Assembly (NCBI GenBank): GCA_963835525.1
Contig: CAWIFM010000009.1
Coordinates: forward strand, 372,001 to 436,000
DNA length: 64,000 nt
Source of the DNA: DASSUW01 sp963835525
GTDB taxonomy: Bacteria > Actinomycetota > Thermoleophilia > Solirubrobacterales > Solirubrobacteraceae
Direction: 5' to 3'
Shown: positions 43,496-52,185 of the stretch, one piece after another
Layout of the letters: every line of letters starts with the position of its first letter
How positions within the stretch are numbered: position 1 is the stretch's first letter
Notes under the pieces: generated by a model
Databases searched by the model: none
What the model was told of the DNA's origin: nothing
The model's input: only the letters and a program-made list of their open reading frames with translations
Made by a program: the position numbers and the translations under genes

Positions 43496-45367
43496 ATGGG
43501 CCGTACCCGCGCCTTGCTCGCGCTTGTAGCCGGGGTGGGCTTGTGCCTGTCGATGGCGGCGACAGCATTCGCACAGGCCACCAACCAACCACCGACGGTG
43601 AGCGCCTCGCGCAACCCGGCGGGCAACGTGCGCGTCGGGAACCCGATCGCCTTCACGGCGACCGCGGCCGACCCCGACGGCGACACACTGACGTACCTGT
43701 GGGACTTCGGCGACGGCACCACGTCGACCGAGCAGAACCCGACCAAGGCCTACCTGGCCGCGGCCACGCGCACGGTCACCGTGACCGTCTCGGACGGCAA
43801 GGAGGGCGGCACCGTCACCAGCGCGCCGCTGTCCGTCGTGGTGCAGGCCAACCGCAACCCGTCGGCCGCCGGGCTGACGATGACGCCGCAGGCCGGCTTC
43901 GCGCCGCTGACGGTCAACTGGGGCGGCGCGGCGACCGACCAGGACGGGGCGGGCCATGTGCTCACCTACGCCTGGGACTTCGACGGTGACGGCGTCGACG
44001 ACAGCACGGCCCAGAACCCGAGCTTCACCTACAACGCGGCCGGCACGTTCTCGCCGCGCGTGATCGTGCGCGACCCGTTCGGCGGCTCTGCCACGCGAAC
44101 GTTCGTGGTCAACGTGCTCCCCGTGGCACGCGATCCCAGCGCGCGCTTCCGGATCCTCATCTACTCGAGGACGGTCGGCTTCCGCCACTCGGCGATCGAC
44201 GAGGGGATCACGGCGCTCAACCTGCTCGGCTCGCAGCAGGGCATCCAGGTCGACGAGGCCGAGGAGCCGACGCTGTTCACCGACGAGGTGCTGAGCCGCT
44301 ACGACGTCGTCGTCTTCCTGTCGACGACGAGCGACATCCTCAACCCGGCCCAGGAGGCGGCGCTCGAGCGCTTCATGCGCTCCGGCAAGGGGTGGGTCGG
44401 CATCCACTCGGCGACCGACACCGAGTACCGGTGGACCAACCTCGTGGATGCCACGACGGGTCTCTCATGGTTCGGTGCGATGACGGGCGGCTTCTTCCGC
44501 AACCACCCGAACGGCACGCCCGCCGCGACGGTCGTGACGGAGGACGCCGAGCACCACTCGACGCGCCACCTCGCGGCCCGCTGGGCGCGCGTGGACGAGT
44601 GGTACAACTACCAGTCGCCGTTCAACCCGAACATCAACGGCGGTGGCGTCGACTTCAGCCCGCGCAGCACGGGCATCCACGTGCTGCTGACGATGGACGA
44701 GGCCACGTACAACGAGGCCGACGGCAGCGACGGCACGGGCGGCACGCAGAACATCGTGGACGATCACCCGATCTCGTGGTGCAAGCTCTACGACGGCGGC
44801 CGCATGTGGTACACGGGGATGGGCCACACCGAGGCGTCGTACCTCGACGCCAACTTCATGAAGCACATCCTCGGCGGCCTCGAGGTGGCTTCCGGCGTGG
44901 TGCCCGACGCGGCATGCGGCGTGACCTCGCGCAGCGTGCCGGCCGACGTCACCGGCACGGTGCCGGCGACGCTGTCGCTCACCGTCGGCGGGCCCGCGAC
45001 GTTCGGCGCGTTCACGCCGGGGCTGCCCCGTGACTACGTGACCACGCTGAGCGCGAACGTGGTCTCGACCGGCGCCGACGCGGCCCTGGCCGTCAGCGAC
45101 CCCGCCACGGCGACCGCGGGCCGCATGGTCAACGGCTCGCACACGATGGCGCAGGCGCTGCAGCTCAACGCCACCAGCGCGGCCGGGACCGGCGGTCCGC
45201 TCGCCCCGCTCGGCGCCGACCCATTGCCGCTGCTGTCCTACGGCGGGCCGGTCAGCAACGACCAGGTGACGGTCAACCTCAAGCAGGCGGTCTCCTCGAC
45301 CGACCCGCTGCGCACCGGCACCTACTCCAAGACGCTGGTCTTCACGCTCTCGACGACCAGCCCGTAG
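43496..45367 (+). CDS. secreted PKD-PKD-ThuA protein
   Basis: A 623-residue exported protein: signal peptide (about 1-27, ending ATAFAQA), two PKD domains (about 30-115 and 118-205; YLWDFGDGTTSTEQNPT and YAWDFDGDGVDDSTAQNP), a ThuA domain (about 215-470; FRILIYSRTVGFRHSAIDEG, GWVGIHSATDTEYRW, WARVDEWYNYQSPFN) and a C-terminal Ala/Thr-rich beta domain of 150 residues. ThuA is named after trehalose utilisation in rhizobia, and its chemistry is uncertain. It is closely related to the ThuA domains of the giant protein, so it probably arose by duplication. A ribosome binding site GAGGGGGAG sets the ATG start. Confidence 0.9.
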   Translation: MGRTRALLALVAGVGLCLSMAATAFAQATNQPPTVSASRNPAGNVRVGNPIAFTATAADPDGDTLTYLWDFGDGTTSTEQNPTKAYLAAATRTVTVTVSDGKEGGTVTSAPLSVVVQANRNPSAAGLTMTPQAGFAPLTVNWGGAATDQDGAGHVLTYAWDFDGDGVDDSTAQNPSFTYNAAGTFSPRVIVRDPFGGSATRTFVVNVLPVARDPSARFRILIYSRTVGFRHSAIDEGITALNLLGSQQGIQVDEAEEPTLFTDEVLSRYDVVVFLSTTSDILNPAQEAALERFMRSGKGWVGIHSATDTEYRWTNLVDATTGLSWFGAMTGGFFRNHPNGTPAATVVTEDAEHHSTRHLAARWARVDEWYNYQSPFNPNINGGGVDFSPRSTGIHVLLTMDEATYNEADGSDGTGGTQNIVDDHPISWCKLYDGGRMWYTGMGHTEASYLDANFMKHILGGLEVASGVVPDAACGVTSRSVPADVTGTVPATLSLTVGGPATFGAFTPGLPRDYVTTLSANVVSTGADAALAVSDPATATAGRMVNGSHTMAQALQLNATSAAGTGGPLAPLGADPLPLLSYGGPVSNDQVTVNLKQAVSSTDPLRTGTYSKTLVFTLSTTSP

Positions 45368-45380
45368 GAACCGCGATCGT

Positions 45381-45411
45381 CCGGGCGGTCGCCTACGCGG
45401 CGGCCGCCCGG
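45381..45411. terminator. stem-loop between convergent genes
   Basis: CCGGGCGG (45381-45388) and CCGCCCGG (45404-45411) form an 8-bp stem just after the ThuA gene stop (45367). The right arm lies in the last codons of the convergent RsbW-like gene (stop at 45393). Confidence 0.55.
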
Positions 45412-45782
45412 CGGTCCAGCTCGAACCAGACCAGCGTGCGGTCGTCCGAGTCGACGCCCCAGCGGTCGGCCAGCTCGGCGACGAGGTAGAGGCCCCAGCC
45501 CGACGGCCGCGTGGGGTCCGGTGACGGAACCGACGGCACGAAGCCGCCGCCCGGGTCGTGGACCTCGACGCGCAGGGCGTCGTCGGCGAGCTCGACGACG
45601 AGCCCGATCACGTCGCCGTCATCCAGGTTGGCGTGGCGGACGGCGTTGGTGACGAGCTCGGAGACGAGCAGCCGCACGTCGCGCATCCGGCCGCCGGGCA
45701 GCTCCTCGCCGATGCCGTCGAGCGCGTGGCGCGCCTCGGCGGCCGCCTCGGGGGTTGCGGGCAGCTTGCGCTCGAGCCTCAC
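45393..45782 (-). CDS. RsbW-like serine kinase / anti-sigma factor
   Basis: A 129-residue GHKL ATPase: N box LLVSELVTNAVRHA, G1 HDPGGGF, G2 GWGLYLVAELADRWGV and the terminal WFEL strand. This subtype, with SELVTNAVRH and WFEL, is common in Streptomyces-like anti-sigma kinases and differs from the EACTNVV subtype at 13057 and 24168. The GTG start overlaps the STAS stop (GTGA), so the two form a matched pair. Confidence 0.9.
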   Translation of the reverse strand: MRLERKLPATPEAAAEARHALDGIGEELPGGRMRDVRLLVSELVTNAVRHANLDDGDVIGLVVELADDALRVEVHDPGGGFVPSVPSPDPTRPSGWGLYLVAELADRWGVDSDDRTLVWFELDRRAAAA

Positions 45783-46114
45783 CCGACGTCCTCCGGATCG
45801 TCGACGAAGTCCAGCCGGTCGCTCATGCGAGTGATCTCGAACACCCGGTGCACGGTCTCGTCGCCACGGACCAGCGAGAACCGGCGGCCCGCTTCGCGCG
45901 CCTGCATGTCGGCGACGACGACCAGGCGCAGGCCGCTCGAGTCCATGAACTCGAGCCCGCGCATGTCGAGCACCACGGTCCCGAGCTCGGGGTCCTCGGC
46001 GAGGCGTTCGAGCTCGGCCTCGAGGATCGAGGCGCCTGAGAGGTCGAGCTCGCCGGCCGGGCGCACGATCGCGACGGTGCCGTTCCGCGTGGTCTCGAGC
46101 TCGAGCTTGGGCAT
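45779..46114 (-). CDS. STAS-domain anti-sigma factor antagonist
   Basis: A 111-residue STAS domain: VAIVRPAGELDLSGASIL and the phospho-loop GLEFMDSSGLRLVV. It is coupled to the RsbW-like kinase gene by a four-base overlap. It is divergent from the topoisomerase IB gene, with about 40 bases between them, where no SigF-type element is visible. Confidence 0.92.
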   Translation of the reverse strand: MPKLELETTRNGTVAIVRPAGELDLSGASILEAELERLAEDPELGTVVLDMRGLEFMDSSGLRLVVVADMQAREAGRRFSLVRGDETVHRVFEITRMSDRLDFVDDPEDVG

Positions 46115-46155
46115 CGCCGGGGCGCAAGCTTAGACCTCGGACACCCGGGAAGAGT

Positions 46156-47196
46156 GTGTGGCACGTGACAAGACTGCGCAGATCCGACTGCTCGGGCCCC
46201 GGGATCTCGCGCCGGGGCCGCGGCCGCGGCTTCGAGTACCGCGACGACGAGGGCCGCCCGATCACCGATCCGGAGGACCTGGAGCGGATCCGCGAGCTGG
46301 GCATCCCGCCCGCCTGGAAGGACGTGTGGATCTGCCCCGACCCGCGCGGGCACCTGCAGGCGACGGGCACCGACGCCGCCGGCCGCAAGCAGTACCTCTA
46401 CCACGACGCCTGGCGCACCCGGCGCGACTCCGAGAAGTTCGACGACATGGTGCGCTTCGCGCACGCGCTGCCGGACCTGCGCGACCACGTGGAGGCCAGT
46501 CTCGACGGGGAGGAGATGACGCGCGAGCGCGTGCTGGCGTGTGCCGTCCGCCTGCTCGACCGCGGGTTCTTCCGCATCGGCTCCGAGCAGTACGCGGTCG
46601 AGAACCAGTCCTACGGGCTGGCCACGATGTGCAAGGAGCACGTGACCATCTCGGGCGACGAGATGGTCTTCGACTACCCGGCCAAGAGCGGCGTGCGCCG
46701 CGTGCAGGCGGTCGTGGACCCCCAGGTGTCGGAGATCGTTTCAGCGCTCAAGCGCCGCCGCGGCGGCGGCCAGGAGCTGCTCGCCTTCAAGGAGGGCCGG
46801 CGCTGGCGCGACGTGCGCTCGGACGACATCAACGAGTACCTCAAGGACGCGACCGGCGATGACTTCTCGGCCAAGGACTTCCGCACCTGGAACGCGACCG
46901 TCCTGGCCGCCGTGGCCCTGTCGGTGAGCGGGGAGGTGGCGGGCACGAACTCGGGACGCAAGCGGGCGGTGACGCGCGCGATCAAGGAGGTCGCCCACTA
47001 CCTCGGCAACACGCCCGCCGTCTGTCGCGCGTCCTACATCGACCCGCGCGTGTTCGACGCCTACCAGGGCGGCCTGGTCATCGGCGAGCCGCTCCGCGAC
47101 GGCGTCCCGATCCACCACCGCGCACTCGAGGAGGCCGTACTCGATCTGCTCAACGAGCGCGAGCGCTCGCGGGCGATCGAGAGGGTGGCGGCCTAG
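46156..47196 (+). CDS. type IB DNA topoisomerase (eukaryotic/poxvirus-like)
   Basis: A 346-residue bacterial topoisomerase IB. The N-terminal domain has FEYRDDEGRPITDPEDLERI and IPPAWKDVWICP. The catalytic domain has YGLATMCKEHV, the Lys/Arg region KDFRTWNATVLAA and the nucleophile Tyr294 in VCRASYIDPRVFDAY. It relaxes supercoils of either sign without ATP. This type occurs patchily in bacteria, including mycobacteria and Deinococcus. GTG 46156 is the farthest start, and GTG 46165 is possible. Confidence 0.93.
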   Translation: MWHVTRLRRSDCSGPGISRRGRGRGFEYRDDEGRPITDPEDLERIRELGIPPAWKDVWICPDPRGHLQATGTDAAGRKQYLYHDAWRTRRDSEKFDDMVRFAHALPDLRDHVEASLDGEEMTRERVLACAVRLLDRGFFRIGSEQYAVENQSYGLATMCKEHVTISGDEMVFDYPAKSGVRRVQAVVDPQVSEIVSALKRRRGGGQELLAFKEGRRWRDVRSDDINEYLKDATGDDFSAKDFRTWNATVLAAVALSVSGEVAGTNSGRKRAVTRAIKEVAHYLGNTPAVCRASYIDPRVFDAYQGGLVIGEPLRDGVPIHHRALEEAVLDLLNERERSRAIERVAA

Positions 47197-47354
47197 ATCG
47201 GCTGGGGCTGCGGCGGGTCGTCGGGCGGCGGCGCGTCGGGCGGCTCGGCCGGCGTGGCAGGCGCCTCGCGGTCGGGCGTGGGATCGGCCGGCGTGATCGG
47301 CTCCTCGGGGACGACCGGCTGGTCCGGGTCCGCGGGCGTCGAGGGGACCTCCAT
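47193..47354 (-). CDS. small acidic proline-rich protein (53 aa)
   Basis: A 53-codon frame whose ATG (47354) follows directly on the TAG of the SigF-like gene (TAGATG), so it would be translated by reinitiation. About 40% of residues are Pro, with many Asp/Glu and Ala/Thr (VPEEPITPADPTPDREAP), and it ends PPDDPPQPQPI. The other small ORF at 14511-14618 has the same composition and a similar end (PNPRPI). No known domain is present. It may act on or together with the sigma factor system, which is only inferred from position. Confidence 0.6.
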   Translation of the reverse strand: MEVPSTPADPDQPVVPEEPITPADPTPDREAPATPAEPPDAPPPDDPPQPQPI

Positions 47355-48155
47355 CTACCTGGCCTTCCCATACGCGTAGAGCCGCTCGAGCGAGCTGCGG
47401 ATGATCCGCGACACGTGCATCTGCGAGCAGCCGACCTGCTCGGCGATCTCGGACTGCAGCAGGTCCTCCTGGAAGCGCAGCCGCAGGATCTCGCGCGCGC
47501 GGTCGTCGAGGATCCCCGTCATCTTCTCGATCGTCACGCCCGCGTCGACGCGGTCGAACTCCGGGTCGTGGCTGCCGAGCTGGTCGCCGGCGCTGGCCGA
47601 CGTGCCCTCCTCTTCGTGGACCGGGGCGTCCAGCGAGCGCACCGACCGCCCTTCGGTGGCCTGCAGCGCCTCGACGACCTCCTCCGGCGAGCGGTCGACG
47701 CGCTCCGCGATGTCGGCGACGGTCGGGGAGCGGCCGAGCTCTCCCCACAGCGTCTCGCGCGCCTCCTCGACCGACAGGCACAGCTCCTGGAGGTCGCGCG
47801 CCGGGCGCACGTCCCACGTCGCGTCGCGGAAGTAGCGCCGCAGCTCGCCCAGGATCGTCGGCACGGCGTAGCTGGAGAACGCGAGGCCGCGCTCGGCGTC
47901 CCAGCGGTCGACCGCCTTCACGAGCCCCACGGAGGCGACCTGGACGAGGTCGTCCAGTGGCTCCGAGGCCCGCCGGTAGCGCAGCGCGAGGCTGCGCGCG
48001 AGCGGCATGTACCGCTCGATCAGCTCGTCCCGTGCTGCCGCATCGCCGCGCTGATGGCGCCGCATGAGGCGCTGGTCGTCGCGCTGGTGTCGTGCGCGCT
48101 CTGAGGGTGGCCGGCCGCCCGCTGCGGGCCGCTCAGCGACAACGCTCTTGGCCAT
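47355..48155 (-). CDS. RNA polymerase sigma factor, SigF/SigB type
   Basis: A 266-residue alternative sigma factor, third of its kind here. Region 2 has DDLVQVASVGLVKAVDRW and AFSSYAVPTILGELRRYF, and region 4 has LLQSEIAEQVGCSQMHVSRI. The N-terminus is Arg/Ala-rich (AGGRPPSERARHQRDDQRLM). Its gene overlaps the end of a small upstream ORF by 23 bases and abuts the proline-rich ORF. A GGGTAG element (48173-48168 on the minus strand) lies upstream without a fitting -35. Confidence 0.93.
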   Translation of the reverse strand: MAKSVVAERPAAGGRPPSERARHQRDDQRLMRRHQRGDAAARDELIERYMPLARSLALRYRRASEPLDDLVQVASVGLVKAVDRWDAERGLAFSSYAVPTILGELRRYFRDATWDVRPARDLQELCLSVEEARETLWGELGRSPTVADIAERVDRSPEEVVEALQATEGRSVRSLDAPVHEEEGTSASAGDQLGSHDPEFDRVDAGVTIEKMTGILDDRAREILRLRFQEDLLQSEIAEQVGCSQMHVSRIIRSSLERLYAYGKAR

Positions 48156-48381
48156 TGTCCGTACTCGCTACCCCGCTGGTGTCGGGCCCTGGGCATCCCG
48201 GTGTCCGTTTCCGAACGCCGTGCCGGCGCCGCTCGCTCGCCGCGACGGTCTCGTGCAGCGCCTTGATCATCGCGTGCTGCGCCTCGATCAGCGCGTAGCT
48301 CTCCTTCTGTACCTGGACGGCCCGGTCGACGGCGATCAAGAGCCGATCGTGCAGTGAGGAGCTGGTGCCGCTGCTATCCAT
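48133..48381 (-). CDS. small helical protein upstream of the sigma factor
   Basis: An 82-residue frame starting at ATG 48381. Its middle is a good amphipathic helix (LHDRLLIAVDRAVQVQKESY, then ALIEAQHAMIKALHETVAAS) that could form a coiled coil, and the C-terminus is polar. It overlaps the sigma factor start by 23 bases, so co-translation is plausible, and an anti-sigma-like or partner role can be imagined. I recognise no family, and the end of the frame shares codons with the sigma gene in another frame, so it may be spurious. Confidence 0.45.
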   Translation of the reverse strand: MDSSGTSSSLHDRLLIAVDRAVQVQKESYALIEAQHAMIKALHETVAASERRRHGVRKRTPGCPGPDTSGVASTDNGQERCR

Positions 48382-48487
48382 CGATGGGAGACCGCCACCG
48401 AGCGCACTCCGTCGGCGGGAGATGCGCCGGCGGCGCACCCCCCGCCGTTGACGGGAGAGACCCGAGCGCGCGGCCCGAAGAGCCGGT

Positions 48488-48504
48488 CCGCGGCAGAGCC
48501 GCGG
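48488..48504. repeat. short perfect hairpin
   Basis: CCGCGGC (48488-48494) and GCCGCGG (48498-48504) form a 7-bp stem with a 3-base loop inside the 250-base divergent gap between the small helical ORF and the STAS gene at 48633. It is possibly an operator or a leader structure. Confidence 0.3.
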
Positions 48505-48632
48505 TCTCGATGTGGGCAGCGTCTCGACGAGCCGCGCGGTCGGTGCAAGAGAACTTCTAGGGCAAGCGCCGGCTCCGCGCCAAGTCGCCTATCGCCCATC
48601 TGACCGTACGACGGCGTTAGACTCGCGCCTCA

Positions 48633-48992
48633 GTGGGCGAGACCGAGCCGACCACCCCGCCGACCGAGTTGCGCTGCGAGGTCGCCCGTAACGGCAGCGT
48701 GGCCTGGGTCCAGCCGTTCGGCGAGCTGGACCTCGACAGCGTGCACCGCGTCGAGGCGGCCCTCGAGGGGCTGCGCGACGAGGGCTGCCCCGAGGTGGTG
48801 CTCGACCTGCGCGGCCTGACGTTCATGGACTCGACCGGTCTCAGGCTGGTGATCCGCTGGGACACCGCCGCCCGCGAGGACGGCTTCCGGTTCGCGATCG
48901 TGCCGGGCGAGGAGGTCGTCCAGCGCGTGTTCTGGCTGACCGGCATGGACGACCATCTCACGCTCGCCGATCCGCCAGGATTGCTGCGGTGA
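48633..48992 (+). CDS. STAS-domain anti-sigma factor antagonist
   Basis: A 119-residue STAS domain: GSVAWVQPFGELDLDSVHRV and the phospho-loop GLTFMDSTGLRLVI with conserved Asp-Ser. The start is GTG. The sequence is closer to the 45779 protein (FMDSxGLRLV) than to the three in the left part of the window, so two STAS subtypes coexist. The next gene on the strand is the frame-disrupted cheB, which begins 27 bases later. Confidence 0.92.
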   Translation: MGETEPTTPPTELRCEVARNGSVAWVQPFGELDLDSVHRVEAALEGLRDEGCPEVVLDLRGLTFMDSTGLRLVIRWDTAAREDGFRFAIVPGEEVVQRVFWLTGMDDHLTLADPPGLLR

Positions 48993-49019
48993 CCACCGCG
49001 CAGGCGTAGTCTGCGTCAT

Positions 49020-50018
49020 GTGGCCAAGGACGTCGCCGCGCGCGACGTGACAACGGTGATCGGCGTCGGCGCCTCGGCGGGAGGCGTGGATGCCCTCATC
49101 AGGAGTCGTCCGCACGCTGCCGGCGGAGCTGTCGGCGGCGATCTGCGTCGTCCTGCACGTCCCGGCCACGGGCCGCAGCCTGCTCGCGCCGATCCTCGAC
49201 CGGCAGACGGCGCTCGAGGCGAGCGTGCCGTCCGACGGCGAGCCGCTCCGGCCGGGACGCCTGTACGTCGCGCCGCCCGACCGCCATCTGACGGTCGGCG
49301 CCGGCCGGCTCGCGCTGGGGCGGGGCCCGAAGGAGAACGGCGTGCGTCCGGCCGTGGATCCGATGCTGCGGTCGCTGGCCGCGCGCCTACGGCGAGCACA
49401 GCGTGGCCGTGATCCTGTCCGGGGCCCTCGGCGACGGCAGCCTCGGAGCGCTCGCCGTCAAGCGGGCGGGCGGAAAGGTGATCGTGCAGGACCCCGAGGA
49501 CGCGACGGTGCCGAGCATGCCCGAGAGCGCGCTCGCCGCCGTCGGCGACGTCGACGAGGTGCTCACGTCGGAGCAGATCGGCCCGGCGCTCCAGCGGCTG
49601 GCCGGCTCGGCGCCGCCGATACGAGAGGAGCGGGTCATGACCGGTGGCGACGAGCGATCGCCCGGCGGGTCCGCCGTCGGGATTCACGTGTCCCGAGTGC
49701 CACGGTCCGCTGTGGGAGGTCTCCGAGGGCGATCTCGTGCGCTACCGCTGCCGCGTGGGCCACGCCTACTCCGAGGACTCGATGATGCTCGAGCAGGGCA
49801 GCGCCGTCGAGGCCGCGCTCTGGTCGGCCCTGGAGGCGCTCGAGGAGCGCGCCGAGTTCCTCAACCGCATGGCGGCGCGGCATCGCGAGCGCCGGCCGCA
49901 GCTGCACCATCGGTTCGCCGGCGCGGCCGAGGACGCGCTCGAGCGTGCCCTGCTGATCCGGAACGCGCTGGGGCTTCGGGGCGAGGCGCCGAAGGCGTTC
50001 GACATGCACGAGCGCTGA
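49020..50018 (+). pseudogene. cheB: CheB-type protein-glutamate methylesterase, reading frame shifted three times
   Basis: Joined across three +1 shifts, this is a 331-residue CheB methylesterase with a C-terminal Cys/His-rich domain. Ser of the triad is in VGASAGGVDAL, His in VVLHVP and Asp in ILSGALGDGS, with RLYVAPPDRHL also conserved. The tail reads GFTCPECHGPLWE then YRCRVGHAYS, a zinc-ribbon-like pair. Frames change at 49101-49106, 49381-49386 and between 49644 and 49680. At the first two sites removal of one base restores the conserved sequence. There is no receiver domain. Either the gene is decaying, or this part of the sequence carries insertion errors. Confidence 0.85.
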
Positions 50019-50027
50019 GGTGGCCGA

Positions 50028-51901
50028 ATGACCGTGCTGGACCTCGATCCGGCGTTCGAGGCGCTGCTCGAGTTCCTCAAGCGCGCGCGCGGCTTCGACT
50101 TCACGGGGTACAAGCGCACGAGCCTCGAGCGGCGCTTCCGGCGCCGCATGGACGCGATCGGCTGCCAGAGCTTCGGCGACTACCTCGACTACCTCGAGGT
50201 CCACCCGGAGGAGTACGAGCAGCTGTTCGACACGCTGCTCATCAACGTCACCGAGTTCTTCCGCGACCCGCAGTCGTGGGAGCACCTCCAGCAGGGGGTC
50301 CTGCCCGGAGCTGCTGGCCGCCAAGGACGCCGGACGAGCCGATCCGCGTCTGGTCCGCGGGCTGCGCGACCGGCCAGGAGGCCTACACGGCCGCCATGGT
50401 GCTGGCCGAGGTGCTCGGTCACGACTCGTTCCTCGAGCGGGTGAAGATCTACGCCACGGACATCGACGAGGACGCACTCGCGACCGCGCGCCTGGCGACG
50501 TACACCCAGAAGCAGGTCGAGGGGGTGCCGGACGCGCTGCGCGAGAAGTACTTCGAGCGCGTGGACCAGCGGCTGGCGTTTCGCAAGAGCCTGCGGCGCA
50601 GCGTGATCTTCGGGCGCAACAACCTCGTCTCCGACTCGCCGATCTCGCGGCTCGACCTGCTCATCTGCCGCAACACGCTCATGTACTTCACGGCCGAGAC
50701 GCAGAATCACGTCCTGCGGCACTTCCACTTCGCGCTTGCGCGAGCACGGGGTGCTCATGCTCGGCAAGTCGGAGATGATGCTCTCGCACCGCGACGTGTT
50801 CACGGCGGAGGACCTGAAGAAGCGCATCTTCCGCAAGCTCGAGCGCGATCCCGTCGCTGCCGGCCCGCGTGGCCGGCCATGGCAGACGGGAACGGCGCGA
50901 TCCCGGTCTCGCAGATCGACCGGGACGAGCCGCGAGTCGGCGCTCGACGTCGGCCCGCACCCGCAGGTCATCGTGTCGCGCACCGGCGACGTGACGTTCG
51001 CCAACCTGCCGGCGCGGGCGCTCTTCGGCATCGGCGTCGACGCCATCGGGCGGCCGGTGCAGGAGTTCGAGCTGTCGCAGCAGCCGATGGAGCTGCGCGC
51101 GGCGATCGACGAGGCCATGCGCGAGCGTCACCGCGTCACGCTCGGCGAGCAGCGGTTCACGCCCGCGCCAGGGCGACGAGCGCATCCTCGAGGTGACGGT
51201 CGCGCCGCTGCTGCCCGACGGCGGAGCGGCGTTCGGCGTCAGCATCGTGTTCGAGGACGTCAGCCGCTACGCGAGCATGCGCCGCGAGCTGGAGGGCAAC
51301 CGCCGCGACCTCGAGCTCGCCTACGAGGAGCTGCAGTCGACGATCGACGAGCTCGAGACGACGAACGAGGAGCTCCAGTCGGCCAACGAGGAGCTCCAGA
51401 CCACGAACGAGGAGCTCCAGTCGACCAACGAGGAGCTCGAGACGATGAACGAGGAGCTCCAGTCGACCAACGAGGAGCTCGAGACCATCAACGACGAGCT
51501 GCGCGACCGCACGGCCGAGCTCAATCAGGTCAACGACTTCCTCGAGGCGATCCTCACCTCGCTCGGGCATCGCCGTCGCCGTCGTCGATCGCCAGCAGCG
51601 GGTGCAGGTCTGGAACCACCGCGCCGAGGACCTCTGGGGGCTGCGCCAGGACGAGGCGGTCGAGCACCACCTGCTCTCGCTCGACATCGGGCTGCCGGTC
51701 GAGCAGCTCGCCGGGCCGCTGCGGACGGTGCTGAGCGGGAGCAGCGGCCGCGAGCACGCGATGCTCGAAGCCGTCAACCGGCGCGGGCGCACGATCGCCT
51801 GCGTGACGACGATCCTGCCGCTGCTGGCGGCCGGCGACGGCGACGGCGCGCCCGTGCGCGGCGCGATCGTGTTGATGGAGGACTCACCGGCGGAGACATG
51901 A
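50028..51901 (+). pseudogene. CheR methyltransferase fused to PAS/coiled-coil sensor, reading frame shifted eight times
   Basis: Joined across eight +1 shifts it is one 621-residue protein. CheR N-terminal helices (GYKRTSLERRFRRRMDAIG) and SAM domain (IRVWSAGCATGQEAYTAA, LLICRNTLMYF) come first. They are followed by a PAS domain (VIVSRTGDVTFANLPARALF), a long coiled coil built from NEELQ/NEELE repeats (51340-51520), and a second PAS domain (VQVWNHRAEDLWGL). Shift sites: 50307, 50332, 50736, 50862, 50875, 50931-50934, 51168 and 51565-51567. In each case one extra base, often a G after CC, breaks the frame. The whole length returns to a multiple of three after removing eight bases. CheB and CheR-PAS are usually paired as a sensory methylation module. 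Confidence 0.85.
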
Positions 51902-52185
51902 CGCGGGACGATCCGGACTTCGAGGCGTTCGAGCGCAGCGCGCACGAGCGCGCGCGCCGTGCCGAGGAGCGGGAGCGGGCGGCTCGGCAGCGTGCCGAGC
52001 GGGCTCGCGCCGAGGCGGCACGTGCCCGCGACGACGCGGTGCGCCTCGAGCGCGAGCGCGAGGCCGAGGCGCACGAGCGCGCAGCCGCGGCTCACCGGCT
52101 CGCGATCGACTTCCAGCACGAGCACGCGCAGCACTCGCGCCAGCAGGCCGACCGGCACGGCGGCGGTCAGCCGGCCGGCGGGTGA
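51898..52185 (+). CDS. small coiled-coil protein
   Basis: A 95-residue, almost wholly helical protein rich in Arg, Glu and Ala (ARRAEERERAARQRAERARA, DDAVRLEREREAEAHERAAA) ending in a His/Gln-rich stretch. The ATG overlaps the stop of the CheR-PAS gene (ATGA), which suggests coupling to it. Unlike its neighbours it has no frame shift, although it is short. The 3' end overlaps the convergent Crp-family gene by 19 bases. No family is recognised. Confidence 0.6.
   Translation: MTRDDPDFEAFERSAHERARRAEERERAARQRAERARAEAARARDDAVRLEREREAEAHERAAAAHRLAIDFQHEHAQHSRQQADRHGGGQPAGG

Noticed and set aside
51345..51520. Short tandem repeats that look like a CRISPR or minisatellite
   Set aside because: They translate into the NEELQ/NEELE heptad coiled coil found in CheR-PAS proteins, so the repeat is at protein level.
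49020..51901. Programmed ribosomal frameshifting as explanation of the cheB/cheR breaks
   Set aside because: Twelve events in three genes, no shared slippery heptamer or downstream pseudoknot, and one event on the other strand. Kept only as the least likely option within the finding.
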